Assembly: GCA_964570325.1 (NCBI GenBank)
Contig: CAZMXS010000001.1
Span: forward strand, 1-64,000
From: CAZMXS01 sp964570325
GTDB lineage: Bacteria; Verrucomicrobiota; Kiritimatiellia; CAIQIC01; CAZMXS01
Length of the DNA: 64,000 nucleotides
Direction: 5' to 3'
Part shown: positions 17,947 to 26,894 of the stretch, piece after piece
How the letters are laid out: the number at the start of each line of letters is the position of its first letter
How positions within the stretch are numbered: the stretch's first letter is position 1
Position numbers and translations under genes: made by a program
The notes under the pieces: model-generated
Seen by the model: the letters and a program-made list of their open reading frames with translations, nothing else
Told to the model about the DNA's origin: nothing
Database searches by the model: none

Positions 17947-18995
17947 CGCTGCCAACCCCCTTTCCCATCCGCCACGATTTGCTGCAGACGGCCATCCAGC
18001 AATTTGGCCAGCCGAGCGGCGCCGGCGGAGTTCAGATGATGCCCGTCCGCGAAATCCGCGTCCTGGAATTCAGGGCTCCGCTCCAAATCCCAGTATTCAA
18101 ATCCGTGCGGGCCCAGCGCCTGCGCGAGCGCCTGCAGCATATCCGCATATTGTTGCGCCCATTCGGCCGGCCGATTCAGCCAATACGTGCGATGCAGCGG
18201 ATAGCGGATCAGCACGATCCGCACGCCGGCCGCCTTCAGACTCGCGGCCAGTCGCAGCAGGGCCGCCAAATTCCGGTCATACTGGTTGTAGCGCAGCGTT
18301 ACCTGATGATTTTGCAGATTGATCCGCCCGTCAGTCCGTTCATTGATCACAAAATCCGTCGGCTGATACCCCGCCACCACCCGATAAGCGTTCGCGGGCA
18401 TATCATCCCTTTTCGCTTCGCCCGGACGGCCGTACCAGGCCCAGGCGGCGGGCGTCAAACGATCGCGATAGAAGATCGGCGCCGTCAATGGATTTTCATG
18501 CAGCGCCTGGTTCAGTTTCCAATACACGTTACGGGGCAATTCCCAAAGTCTTAAGCCCAATCCATAAAGCGGTCGGAGATCGCCCTGATAAGTGGCAATC
18601 GCATCCACACGCAAAGGGTAAACCTCGGCCTCAATACACACCGCTTTCACGCATGGCGCCTTCCGCAAAGCGCGACGCAGGATCAACTCCATGCACTGGT
18701 AATCCAAGGCCCCCGACGACAAATTGACCACCGCATTGGAAAAAAGCCGCGGATCGAGCCCGAAGCGCGTATGCGATGTGCCAATGAAGATGGCCTCGGT
18801 TTTTTCGGACAGCAACGGAAATGCCCATTCGGTCGGATTCGGCCGGGGCGCCGGATAAACCGCCTTCAGGAGGATGAGGCAGCCCAGGTAGACCAGCGCT
18901 AGGGCCAGGCCAATCACAAGATGCCACAGCCGAATGGGCAACGGCAACGCCGCATAGGCCGCTATGCGCTTAAAACTGAAAGTAGATGAACTCAC
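17943..18995 (-). CDS. membrane-anchored SGNH-fold O-acylation partner
   Basis: A 350-residue protein with one N-terminal membrane helix (about residues 24-45) and a periplasmic SGNH-hydrolase-like domain. The nucleophile motif is FIGTSH near residue 70, and DGHHLNSAG near 325 supplies the catalytic Asp-His pair. Proteins of this type (AlgJ/AlgX, PatB, DltD-like) work with an MBOAT protein to O-acetylate a polysaccharide outside the membrane. The MBOAT gene lies directly upstream and overlaps. The start is uncertain: no ATG is available, and the GTG at 18995 puts the helix at a normal distance and overlaps MBOAT by 26 bases. Confidence 0.78.
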   Translation of the reverse strand: MSSSTFSFKRIAAYAALPLPIRLWHLVIGLALALVYLGCLILLKAVYPAPRPNPTEWAFPLLSEKTEAIFIGTSHTRFGLDPRLFSNAVVNLSSGALDYQCMELILRRALRKAPCVKAVCIEAEVYPLRVDAIATYQGDLRPLYGLGLRLWELPRNVYWKLNQALHENPLTAPIFYRDRLTPAAWAWYGRPGEAKRDDMPANAYRVVAGYQPTDFVINERTDGRINLQNHQVTLRYNQYDRNLAALLRLAASLKAAGVRIVLIRYPLHRTYWLNRPAEWAQQYADMLQALAQALGPHGFEYWDLERSPEFQDADFADGHHLNSAGAARLAKLLDGRLQQIVADGKGGWQR

Positions 18996-20385
18996 GCTTA
19001 TCCACCGCACCGGCCAGGATAATCGCCGCCACGCATAACGCGTAAACCGCCAGACGAGCAAACGCCGGCAGGCGCTTCACCGCCAACATATCCCCACAGC
19101 GCTCCTGCCATAGATCCATCAACACCAACGGACCGGCGAAACACAGGATGGAAAGCAACGTCACTTTGCCAGTCAAGACGCAGGGGTGAAATGTATTCCA
19201 CGCCAATGCCGGAATATCGGCCAGCGACTGCACCCGAAACAACAGCCAGCCCAAACAGGTCAACCCAAAAAAGAAAATCGTCTTCAGCGCCACCCACCCC
19301 AACGGGGGGCGGGCGTGAACAACACGCGCGCGCTTGAGCGCCGGTTCCAATGCGCGATGCAACGAAAGCAACATCCCGTGATAGGCGCCCCAAGCGACAA
19401 AATGCCAGGCCGCCCCGTGCCAGAGTCCACCGAGCAACATGGTGATCGTCAGATTCCGGTAAGTACCCCAGGCGCCGCGCCGGTTCCCACCCAGCGGTAT
19501 ATACAGGTAATCCCGCAGCCATGTCGAAAGGCTGATGTGCCAGCGCTTCCAAAAGTCACGTGGATTTACAGCGAAGTAGGGCATCTTGAAGTTATACATG
19601 ATATCAAAGCCCATCAGCTTGGCCGTGCCGCGGGCGATATCGGAGTATCCGGAAAAATCGCCGTAAATCTGGAAAGCGAACGCCAGCAGCCCCAGCGGGA
19701 TGGCCAGCCCGTGCACATTATGTGGATCATTGAACACCATATCAGCAAACGGGGCCATATTGTCCGCCACGACAACCTTCTTGAAATAGCCAAACAGAAT
19801 CAACCACAGCCCCTCGCGGATCATGGGATAGGTAATCAGTCGTTCCGTCTGAACTTGCGGCAGCAGATGCGTGGCCCGTTCGATCGGTCCGGCCACCAGT
19901 TGCGGGAAAAAGGACACATAAAGCGCGTAATCCTCCAGGGAAGAAACCGGTTTGAGCTGCCGGCGATATACATCAATGACATAGCTCATGCTCTGAAATG
20001 TGTAAAAGGATATGCCAACCGGCAGAATAAACCGCAGCACGTGAATCTGGCCCGGTGCTCCAAGCCGTTCCAACAAAGCATTGGCGCTTTCGACAAAAAA
20101 GCCGCAGTATTTGAAAAAGAAAAGAATCCCGAGGTTCACCGCGACGCTAACCGCCAGCCAGCGCTTGCGGTGTGCCGGCGCATCCGTCGCGCCCAGCCGA
20201 CGGCCCACAAACCAATCGGTGACGGTCGTAATGAGAATCAACGTCAGAAATCGCCAGTCCCAACAACCATAAAAGAAATAGCTGGCACCCAGCAGCAGCC
20301 GATTTTGAAACCGGTGGTTCAGCAGCAGGTACAGGCCGTAGACGAGGATGAAGAACAGAACAAAATCTATGGAATTGAAGAGCAT
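18970..20385 (-). CDS. MBOAT-family O-acyltransferase (AlgI-like)
   Basis: A 471-residue membrane-bound O-acyltransferase. It begins MLFNSIDF, the usual AlgI/PatA start, and shows YFFYGCWDWRF, LPVGISFYTFQ, FFPQLVAGPIERA, a WLRDYLYIPLGGNR segment and LLGGLWHGAAWHF, whose histidine is the family's catalytic residue. Such proteins pass acyl groups across the inner membrane for O-acetylation of a surface polysaccharide, with the SGNH protein encoded next to it as the likely outer partner. A longer frame to 20436 runs through spacer. The second MBOAT (39080-40615) is about as long but carries a repeat-derived insert this one lacks. Confidence 0.92.
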   Translation of the reverse strand: MLFNSIDFVLFFILVYGLYLLLNHRFQNRLLLGASYFFYGCWDWRFLTLILITTVTDWFVGRRLGATDAPAHRKRWLAVSVAVNLGILFFFKYCGFFVESANALLERLGAPGQIHVLRFILPVGISFYTFQSMSYVIDVYRRQLKPVSSLEDYALYVSFFPQLVAGPIERATHLLPQVQTERLITYPMIREGLWLILFGYFKKVVVADNMAPFADMVFNDPHNVHGLAIPLGLLAFAFQIYGDFSGYSDIARGTAKLMGFDIMYNFKMPYFAVNPRDFWKRWHISLSTWLRDYLYIPLGGNRRGAWGTYRNLTITMLLGGLWHGAAWHFVAWGAYHGMLLSLHRALEPALKRARVVHARPPLGWVALKTIFFFGLTCLGWLLFRVQSLADIPALAWNTFHPCVLTGKVTLLSILCFAGPLVLMDLWQERCGDMLAVKRLPAFARLAVYALCVAAIILAGAVDKREFIYFQF

Positions 20386-20703
20386 TTTGGGGGAGGAAAG
20401 TGATCCGTAATCAGCATGGGCGTCAGGGTTCCGCAACAGTAGACCCAGTAGGCCATAATCCTGTCATCCCGCACCCCATCCGCCGGGCGGACGGGGTGCG
20501 GGATATCGTCCTTTGCCCGCGAAGCCGATAGGCAATTCTTCAGCCGCCCTTTCAACCGAGCGGCTTCGGAATGACAACATGCTTCTCTCCGTTTGCCGCC
20601 GCGCTCTCAGAGCACGGCTACAGAATGCCGTTTTCACAAAGCCGTGATCGGCGGATGGCGAACTCGACAACCCCTTTGATCCGGCCGTTAACCGAATGAC
20701 CCG
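20386..20703. repeat. spacer with hairpins (family G)
   Basis: 318 bases without a gene. A near-perfect 19-bp stem (20466-20484 with 20486-20504, one mismatch) is built on atcccgcacccc; arms cgaagccg/cggcttcg pair at 20520-20527 and 20561-20568; and a third near-palindrome lies at 20597-20617 (gccgcgctct/agagcacggc). tgtcatccc and ggaatgacaa mark the outer edges. It looks like a composite of mobile palindromic repeats. No T-run follows the stem, so an intrinsic terminator is not supported. Confidence 0.6.
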
Positions 20704-21102
20704 TCAAGGGATCATCAAGTTGAGGCTTTTGAAGTAACCGCGCAGGTATCCGCGGTCACGGGCCAGCAAGCGATCGGCCAGGCATTGGGCATGCGCGGCC
20801 ACCAGGAAATCCGGGATGACCCGCTCCCGGCGGCCGCCGCGGCGAAGGTACTCATTGAAATAAGCGCCCGCCAGCAGGGCCGCATCCAAGGTTGATGGGA
20901 CGAACCGCAGGTTCCAATCGTTCATGAAATCCCGCAGATCGGCCTCATTTAATGCCGGCCGGATCTCGGCCACGACACATTCACACACGATCAGTTGGCC
21001 GTCGGAAACCGCTTGGCGTAAAGCCACGGCAGAACGGTCAGCATGCTTGGGATCATTGCACAATACGTCCAGAATCACCGAGGTATCAACCGCTGTGACC
21101 AT
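20704..21102 (-). CDS. vapC: PIN-domain toxin, VapC-like
   Basis: A 132-residue PIN-domain protein. VDTSVILDVL at the start provides the first catalytic aspartate; a glutamate in VVAEIRPAL, the aspartate in VIPDFLVAAHA and LLARDRGYL complete the acidic metal site. VapC toxins are endoribonucleases that cut tRNA or rRNA when their antitoxin is lost. The start codon lies 17 bases inside the antitoxin gene, the usual vapBC arrangement. Length and motif order are normal, so the toxin is probably intact. Confidence 0.9.
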   Translation of the reverse strand: MVTAVDTSVILDVLCNDPKHADRSAVALRQAVSDGQLIVCECVVAEIRPALNEADLRDFMNDWNLRFVPSTLDAALLAGAYFNEYLRRGGRRERVIPDFLVAAHAQCLADRLLARDRGYLRGYFKSLNLMIP

Positions 21103-21319
21103 CCCGCGCCTTTTTCAAATATTCATCCACTCGCATCCGGCCCGGCAATTGGCCCCGCCCTCTCCACTTCGATAACGAATCTTCGGGGATCGCTTTACGC
21201 GCGACAAGTTTCCCGTCCGCTACATCAAAATCCAACACCGAACCGGTCACTAAACCCAAGCGTTCACGGATCGGCTTTGGAACCGTAACCTGACCTTTTT
21301 CCGACAGGATTGCTTTCAT
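21086..21319 (-). CDS. vapB: AbrB/MazE-type antitoxin for the adjacent PIN toxin
   Basis: A 77-residue protein with an N-terminal SpoVT/AbrB swapped-hairpin DNA-binding domain (AILSEKGQVTVPKPIRERLG, with the VTVPK signature) and a C-terminal tail (residues 45-77) that would wrap the VapC toxin. It is the first gene of the pair and presumably represses its own promoter. The ATG at 21319 gives the normal family length; a longer in-frame reading through the glycosyltransferase spacer has no family support. A -10-like TACCTT lies only 6 bases upstream of the ATG, so the transcript may be leaderless. Confidence 0.88.
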   Translation of the reverse strand: MKAILSEKGQVTVPKPIRERLGLVTGSVLDFDVADGKLVARKAIPEDSLSKWRGRGQLPGRMRVDEYLKKARDGHSG

Positions 21320-21325
21320 ACCAGC

Positions 21326-21354
21326 AAGGTAAGAATTCCTACTGATCAAGTCAA
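21326..21354 (-). promoter_or_regulatory. possible vapBC promoter
   Basis: On the minus strand TTGACT (21349-21354), a 17-base spacer and TACCTT (21326-21331) are followed after 6 bases by the antitoxin ATG. This resembles a sigma70-type promoter giving a leaderless message. The -10 is weak, so this is tentative. Confidence 0.35.
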
Positions 21355-21398
21355 TCAAGCAGATTGCCGCCCACTGATTCCAACTCGCCGACCGCCGC

Positions 21399-22544
21399 TC
21401 AACCCAGCCCCTCGATAATCTGCGCCAGCGTCTCGGCCATTTTCTGATCGCTGTACAAACGCACACATTTCTCGCGCGCGGCCCGGCCCAGCGCTTCCGC
21501 AGCGATGCGATCGGCCAGCAATCCTTGAATCTCCCCGGCCAACGCGCGCGCATCGCCCGGCGGCACGATCCGGCCGCACCCCGCCAGGATATCCGGCAGA
21601 TCCGAAACGGCGGTCGCAATCACCGGCTTGGCCATGGCCATGGCCTCATAGATCTTGCAAGGAACTTGCGATTGTCCCAGCCGACTGTCATCCTGCGCAA
21701 TCACAATCAATTCAGCTAAATCGAGGAACAGCGGCATCTGCGCCTTGGCCTGAGCGCCCGCGCAAACCAGATAAGGGGCCCAACGCGGATGCGCCTTAAA
21801 CGCCGCGACGGTCTCCGTTTCCGGCCCCACGACCAGCAGTTTCAGCCCCGGATCCGCAATCAGCGCCAGCGCCTCAAGGATCAGCTCCACGCCCTTATGG
21901 GGACGCACCAATCCGCCGAAAACAATCAACCGCTCTTTTTCCAATCCCAACTTGCGTCGCAAACCGGCTAACGCGGCCGGCGGCTGTGGGGCATAACTAT
22001 TCGTATCCACCCCCAGCGGCACCACCCAGCCACCAAACTTCCGTTGCACGAACGAGCTGGTGGCAATCACTCCATCCGCGCGAACCAGCATTCGTTCCAC
22101 CAACGGAAAATATGCCTCATCCAGTGGATGCCGGCATTCCCGCAGGAACTGGACCACACGCGCAAGCCGCGGCCGCTCGTAAAGCGGGGCCGCATCCCAT
22201 TCATCCAAATAAACCAGCACGCTCTTCCCGTGCCGCCGCTTCTCCCGTAAGGCTACCGGCACCGTGTCGGCATATGCCTTCATGGCGATAATCAGATCAC
22301 CGGTCAGCGCTGCGCCCAATCGGCGGCAATCGGCAAAAAACTCGGGCACCCGGTAAATGCGAGGCGCGGGAATCGCATGGAATTCAAACAAGCCCCGGAA
22401 CATGGCATAGACGCCTGTGCCCAGGTCCGGCCCGACAATTTCAACCTCGAACTTCGCCCGCAGCGCCCGCGCAATGGCGGTCGCCGCCCAGACAATGTTG
22501 GAACTGATATCGGGGACGAGGATGCTGACGCGGCGAATCGTCAT
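21399..22544 (-). CDS. GT4-family glycosyltransferase
   Basis: A 381-residue GT-B enzyme. The N-terminal strand RRVSILVPD precedes the NIVWAATAIARAL acceptor helix. The donor domain begins IVFGGLVRPHKG near residue 205 and has PCKIYEAMAMAKPVIA near 295, the GT4 E-x7-E region. The ATG at 22544 leaves 43 bases to the upstream gene; the longer frame to 22610 would overlap it and adds no recognisable sequence. Last gene of a four-gene group (22588, 24117, 25850 upstream). Sugar unknown. Confidence 0.88.
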   Translation of the reverse strand: MTIRRVSILVPDISSNIVWAATAIARALRAKFEVEIVGPDLGTGVYAMFRGLFEFHAIPAPRIYRVPEFFADCRRLGAALTGDLIIAMKAYADTVPVALREKRRHGKSVLVYLDEWDAAPLYERPRLARVVQFLRECRHPLDEAYFPLVERMLVRADGVIATSSFVQRKFGGWVVPLGVDTNSYAPQPPAALAGLRRKLGLEKERLIVFGGLVRPHKGVELILEALALIADPGLKLLVVGPETETVAAFKAHPRWAPYLVCAGAQAKAQMPLFLDLAELIVIAQDDSRLGQSQVPCKIYEAMAMAKPVIATAVSDLPDILAGCGRIVPPGDARALAGEIQGLLADRIAAEALGRAAREKCVRLYSDQKMAETLAQIIEGLG

Positions 22545-22587
22545 ATTCGAGCAGGCCGCCGGCGGCAGTTTATCTGACTGACCGCCG

Positions 22588-24120
22588 CTATTCCGGTTGC
22601 CGGGTTCCACCTTTCCGCTTTCCCAGGATGATGCCGTCCGGATATTCCGCCAAAACCTCCGTGCGCAAGCGCGCTTTCATTTCATTAATGGTCGGCAGGT
22701 AGTGGCACCATTGCGCCGGATTATGCACCAGATAGAAGATTGCGACGACCGCCTTTCCCTGTTCGATCGCGTCAGCTAACTCATCCATTTGTCTTTCATA
22801 ATCCGGCAATGGCCGCGACGAGGCCGGATCCTGTTTGCGCGGGATTCCCACCAACCGATCCTGGCCGGTTATTAAGAAGTATTCATATGCCGCGTTCGAA
22901 TAAATGCGTTGCGCAGCCGGCCAGTTCTCCACCGCCTGCCGCAGGGGCGACGTCCGCCAGGCGGCAGCGGCCAAGCCATTGCCGTTTGCATAACTGCGCC
23001 GGATATATCCCTGCGCGCGCCAGGTGGTGAACAACATGAAATAGCACAGCCCCCCGGCAATGAGCACGCGCGCCAACCCTGCCGGCCGGCGTCGCCACTC
23101 GGCATCCGCCGCCAGAACCCCAGCCACAATCAGCAGGCTCGAGATTGGCGCGAGAATGCGGTGTTCCATTTGTGTCCAGCGATCAAAGAACAGCTTGGAG
23201 ATCACCAGCAAAGCCGCGTAACCTGCGGCAAACCAGATCAGGCCAAAGCCGGCGGCACTGCGGCGCATTAGCCACACGCTCAATCCGAATATCCCCACCA
23301 GCCCCACCACGGCCAGCCGGGCGGCCGGCCAGTGGGCAATCAACCCGTACGGGAGTCCCAGATTCAACAGGTTGAGCCCGGCTTCTTGCCATGCGTCCGG
23401 CGCGCTGTGATACTGAAACACGCGATTGGTCCAAGTTCCGGCCCGCACGCTGTTGAATCCGGCCAACAAAAGGATCCCGGCCGCAACCACGGCGCCGAAT
23501 ACCAACAATCGGCGCACCGCAATTCCGCGTTCGCCCCGATGCATCCAGACCAACAGCGCCACCGCGACAACCGGCAGATAAATCCCAGCGTAACGGGTCC
23601 AAATCGTCAACGTAAACAACCCACCCGCCACAATCAACCAACCGATGCGATGTTGCCGCCAATAGCAACCGAAAGCCAAAAGACCGGCGAACTGAAGCAT
23701 CAGAAATAACGATTCGGAAGCCGCAAACGCCTGAACATAGAGGAATGGAAAGGAACCCAGCACCCCAAACCCCGCCAGCCAAGCGCTCCATGCTGAAGCA
23801 GCCGCCACATACCGGCATCCCAGCGCGACGAGCATCACCGTCAGCGCCGCGCAAATAGCGTTGATCCATACTGCCGCGCTCTGCAAACGCCCCCCGCCAA
23901 CCGTGCCAATTTTAAGCACAACCGAGTAGAATGGCGCATGGTGCACCGGCAGCGCAGCCCAACTGTCCGCCATGGCGCCGGAAAAATAGGACCCCGAATC
24001 ACCGGTCAAACCAACCCCGTGATGGTTCAAAAGCAGGACGACCCCAATCGCGGCAACGGTCAACAGTAAGACCGCCATCGCCCAAATAGATACGCCGCCA
24101 TATCGGTTGTTGTGCATCAT
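22588..24120 (-). CDS. polytopic membrane glycosyltransferase (GT-C-like)
   Basis: A 510-residue integral membrane protein with eleven or so hydrophobic segments. The loop after helix 1 reads GLTGDSGSYFSGAMADSW, with acidic residues where GT-C enzymes place their catalytic aspartate, followed by VHHAPFYS. A C-terminal soluble tail of about 100 residues follows. The start ATG (24118-24120) overlaps the stop of the neighbouring membrane-protein gene by 4 bases; a second ATG follows immediately. Two GT-C-like genes in tandem suggest two successive periplasmic transfers, or a two-subunit enzyme (inference). Confidence 0.76.
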   Translation of the reverse strand: MMHNNRYGGVSIWAMAVLLLTVAAIGVVLLLNHHGVGLTGDSGSYFSGAMADSWAALPVHHAPFYSVVLKIGTVGGGRLQSAAVWINAICAALTVMLVALGCRYVAAASAWSAWLAGFGVLGSFPFLYVQAFAASESLFLMLQFAGLLAFGCYWRQHRIGWLIVAGGLFTLTIWTRYAGIYLPVVAVALLVWMHRGERGIAVRRLLVFGAVVAAGILLLAGFNSVRAGTWTNRVFQYHSAPDAWQEAGLNLLNLGLPYGLIAHWPAARLAVVGLVGIFGLSVWLMRRSAAGFGLIWFAAGYAALLVISKLFFDRWTQMEHRILAPISSLLIVAGVLAADAEWRRRPAGLARVLIAGGLCYFMLFTTWRAQGYIRRSYANGNGLAAAAWRTSPLRQAVENWPAAQRIYSNAAYEYFLITGQDRLVGIPRKQDPASSRPLPDYERQMDELADAIEQGKAVVAIFYLVHNPAQWCHYLPTINEMKARLRTEVLAEYPDGIILGKRKGGTRQPE

Positions 24121-25820
24121 GGAGCCGCGAGCGCGGCGTTGGTGACCGCAAACAATACGGCGGACGAGAACCGCTGGAGCGGTTGCAGACCCCAATCAGG
24201 GCCAACTCGTTCTGAAATCGAATCCCGGAAGGCCGACTCATAGCAGCCCGGTGTTTTCAATATGGCAAAAAGACGCCGGGGTGGCGCGCCCGCCCAATCC
24301 AATTCCGCTCCGGAAAAACCATGTCGCCGCAGATAATAACGCACCGGCTCTCCCGGTTCACTTAACAGGATCTGGTCGCCGGCTTGCAGCCGGGGTTTCA
24401 GATACAGAACCAGCGGCTCGGCGTCTGGAAAACACCCGCCTTCCGTTGAATTGGCCACCTGCCGATGCCGCCATACCCGCTCACCTAACCCCACCACCAA
24501 CAACACAGCCAATCCTGGCGCAATCAGCGCCCCCACCCGCGCCGGGCCCAACCACCCAATTATTAGCCGGCTCCAACCGGCTGCCGCCAACCCCAAGTAG
24601 ATCGGGAACAGAAACAGCCAAACCCGCGTGTAAGGCACCACACGCTGGATGAAGATCAAAGGCGCGCAACCCAGCAACACAGCAACGGAAAACGGCACGC
24701 GCATCTTGGGCAACACGCCCGACCGCAACTGTGAGTAAAGAAAGCCGACCGCCAACAACACGACTACGGCGCCTGGCAAGTCGCGGTTCAAATAGCGCCA
24801 GATATCGGCCAGCGTATCAAGCCATTTGGTCCAGAAATAATACCAAGGGACCGGCGCGGTCCACTTGCTCGCCAGCACGGCGGCCGGGCCGCTGAAAACC
24901 AGGATCGGGAAATATAACAGGATCGCCAGCAAGCCCGTGACAGCGGCGGCCAGCAACAAATGCAGAATCAATCGCTTCCGAACCGGTCCGACCGGTTCAC
25001 CCATCGCCGTCAAGAATAACCAGCAAGCGACTGAACCAAAGCCGTATAACATGCTGGGCATGGTGAAGAAACCCAATCCGCTCAACATGACCAGCAACAA
25101 CCATCCCCCCAGGCAGTCGTGGCGCGTCAGACGCACAGCAGCAATCAGCATCAACAAGAACAACAGCGTCTGCAGCATGTATCCCCGCGCCAGCACAGAA
25201 TACTNNNNNNNNNNGGCTGCGCTGCCTGCGATTTGCCGGCCCCAAAGGTAAACGGCGGGAATCAACAGCACGCCAGCCGCAAACGCCGGCAGGCGCAAAA
25301 CCCACTCGCGAGCGCCCCCGAGAAGCGCGCTTAATGCGGCCAAACAGGTGTAAAGCGGATGATTATTGGGATCATAGCGCACAACCCCCAGAACAGATAA
25401 CCATGGATGTGAGATATACGTGATATATGAGTTGGCCTCATCCAACCGGATTGGCAGATTGAGATAAAGGCCGCGGAGCAGCGCGCCGACTCCCACAATG
25501 AAGACCAGCGCCAAGCGTTCCCGCAGCGTCATTTCATTCCACACGCAGCGGGTTGCCATCCACCAGGCCTTGATTTCGGCCACCACGGAAGTCCAGCAAG
25601 CGCGACCCACAACGACCAGCGGACGACCGACCAGGACGAGGCCCAAACCCAAACCCAAAGCAAACCCTCCCAGCAGGCGCAAGAACAGCACCAACCGGCC
25701 CAACGTCGTAATTCCAATCGTTCCATCCGACGTCCAACCGGCCAAGCACCCGGCCCATCCATCAGTTCCCAGCAAAGCGAGCAAGCCGGCTAATGCAAGC
25801 AACAAGCCCAACCCTTTCAT
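24117..25820 (-). CDS. GT39/ArnT-like membrane glycosyltransferase, broken by assembly gap
   Basis: A polytopic membrane protein of at least 567 residues. The loop IRLDEANSYITYISHP followed by PNNHPLYTCLAAL is the acidic pair and histidine of the GT39/PMT-like clan. The frame crosses 10 unknown bases at 25205-25214 and stays open, but comparison with the family suggests more sequence is missing than four codons: the usual helix between GRxxxGxxA and the ARGYML motif is absent. The ATG at 25820 starts the first hydrophobic helix. It probably transfers a polyprenyl-linked sugar in the periplasm. Confidence 0.75.
   Translation of the reverse strand: MKGLGLLLALAGLLALLGTDGWAGCLAGWTSDGTIGITTLGRLVLFLRLLGGFALGLGLGLVLVGRPLVVVGRACWTSVVAEIKAWWMATRCVWNEMTLRERLALVFIVGVGALLRGLYLNLPIRLDEANSYITYISHPWLSVLGVVRYDPNNHPLYTCLAALSALLGGAREWVLRLPAFAAGVLLIPAVYLWGRQIAGSAAXXXXYSVLARGYMLQTLLFLLMLIAAVRLTRHDCLGGWLLLVMLSGLGFFTMPSMLYGFGSVACWLFLTAMGEPVGPVRKRLILHLLLAAAVTGLLAILLYFPILVFSGPAAVLASKWTAPVPWYYFWTKWLDTLADIWRYLNRDLPGAVVVLLAVGFLYSQLRSGVLPKMRVPFSVAVLLGCAPLIFIQRVVPYTRVWLFLFPIYLGLAAAGWSRLIIGWLGPARVGALIAPGLAVLLVVGLGERVWRHRQVANSTEGGCFPDAEPLVLYLKPRLQAGDQILLSEPGEPVRYYLRRHGFSGAELDWAGAPPRRLFAILKTPGCYESAFRDSISERVGPDWGLQPLQRFSSAVLFAVTNAALAAP
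25205..25214. other. assembly gap of 10 N
   Basis: Ten unknown bases inside the membrane-protein gene at 24117-25820. With exactly 10 bases the reading frame is kept, but 10 N is a conventional filler. The missing protein segment is probably about 15 to 20 residues, judged from related membrane glycosyltransferases. Confidence 0.95.
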
Positions 25821-25849
25821 AAATCCATCACGAGATTCGTTCCCGGCCT

Positions 25850-26563
25850 TTACCGTACTCGACGCCCAACCAGAAACAGCGATTGCCCAATCCAAGGCGG
25901 AATCAGCCGTTCGATGGCTGCAAGGAAGGGCACAATCCGATCCACTGTCCGCGCTTTGACCGGATCAATGAACCTTTCCTTCCGGATTCGCCCCGCCCAC
26001 CACCACCCAAACGCCCCCGGCAAGTTCACAAAACGGCAGCGCTCGACGGCAAACCCGGCCGAGCGGACCAACTCGATCAAAGGACGGCGGTCGTACCGCC
26101 GCAAATGCCCCAGGCCCCGATCTATCTCCCCATACGCCCAGGAGCACGCGGGGACGTACAGCAGCAACGTACCGCCGGGCGCCAGCGCGGACCTCATCTT
26201 CTGCAACGCCGCGGAGTCGGCCTCGATATGTTCCAATACATTCAGGCAAACGACGGAATCAAATCCCTGTTCTTGGATTTCCGGCCCTGGTATGGATTCG
26301 TGCGTGCCGCTCACCAGCCGGATATTTTGATGCACGGTTGTCAATTCCCCGAGCAGATGCTGATATTCGGCATCCGGTTCCAAGCAGACCAATTGCCGGC
26401 GGTCCAGCAGAAAGCGTGTCAGGTTCCCGGGGCCGCTGCCGACCTCCAGCACCCGCTCGCCCAGGTACGGCCTGAGCAGGGAAAAAATCCAGTGATTGTA
26501 ATTGTAGGTGTCCCGCAACAGGTCAAGCGAGTGGGACATGACGTTGGAGATGGAGTCATTCAT
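25850..26563 (-). CDS. class I SAM-dependent methyltransferase
   Basis: A 237-residue methyltransferase with textbook motifs: LEVGSGPGNLTRFL near residue 37, VCLEPD at the strand-2 acidic position, and FDSVVCLNVLEHI near 105, followed by LAPGGTLLLYVPA. The C-terminal region carries an amphipathic segment often seen in membrane-associated glycan methyltransferases. Start ATG at 26563; an alternative 21 bases upstream (26584) is possible, and neither has a strong ribosome binding site. Upstream is a 331-base spacer with repeat A2. First gene of the run ending at 21399. Confidence 0.86.
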   Translation of the reverse strand: MNDSISNVMSHSLDLLRDTYNYNHWIFSLLRPYLGERVLEVGSGPGNLTRFLLDRRQLVCLEPDAEYQHLLGELTTVHQNIRLVSGTHESIPGPEIQEQGFDSVVCLNVLEHIEADSAALQKMRSALAPGGTLLLYVPACSWAYGEIDRGLGHLRRYDRRPLIELVRSAGFAVERCRFVNLPGAFGWWWAGRIRKERFIDPVKARTVDRIVPFLAAIERLIPPWIGQSLFLVGRRVR

Positions 26564-26894
26564 TGGGAAATAGTGATCAGTCATCAGTTGCCCGTGATCA
26601 GCGGGCTGAGGTCGAGGAGGCCGGCTTTCGGACATCGCTTGCTTCAGGGCCGCGGCCAACTATTGGCCGCCCGCTCAATCAAAGGTCTTTTGACCGCGGA
26701 TTACGCTGATTTTGACGGATGGTTTTCCCCGCGTTGATCCGCGTCACCTGCGGTTAACTTCCTTCATCCACAATGACCATCAACGGGAGCGGCATCCCCA
26801 GTCAATCTGCACCGGGCTTTTGAGTGGGAGCGAGAGGCAAATTGCCGCCTTTGGGTTTGCAATCGTAAATCGGAAATCGGAAATTGCAAACGTC
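26564..26894. other. divergent spacer with repeat A2 and AT-rich dyad
   Basis: 331 bases between the minus-strand methyltransferase gene and the plus-strand gene. It holds repeat A2 (26693-26757), a tgatcagtcatcagt motif next to the methyltransferase start, and a small dyad tttgcaat...attgcaaa (about 26857-26890) just before the plus-strand ATG. A divergent promoter should lie here, but no clear -35/-10 pair is visible. Confidence 0.5.
26693..26757. repeat. repeat family A, copy A2 (forward)
   Basis: A 65-base imperfect palindrome starting accgcggattacgctgattt and ending cacctgcggtt. Same orientation as A3 (27840-27903); the two bracket the only plus-strand gene as direct repeats. Confidence 0.82.
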
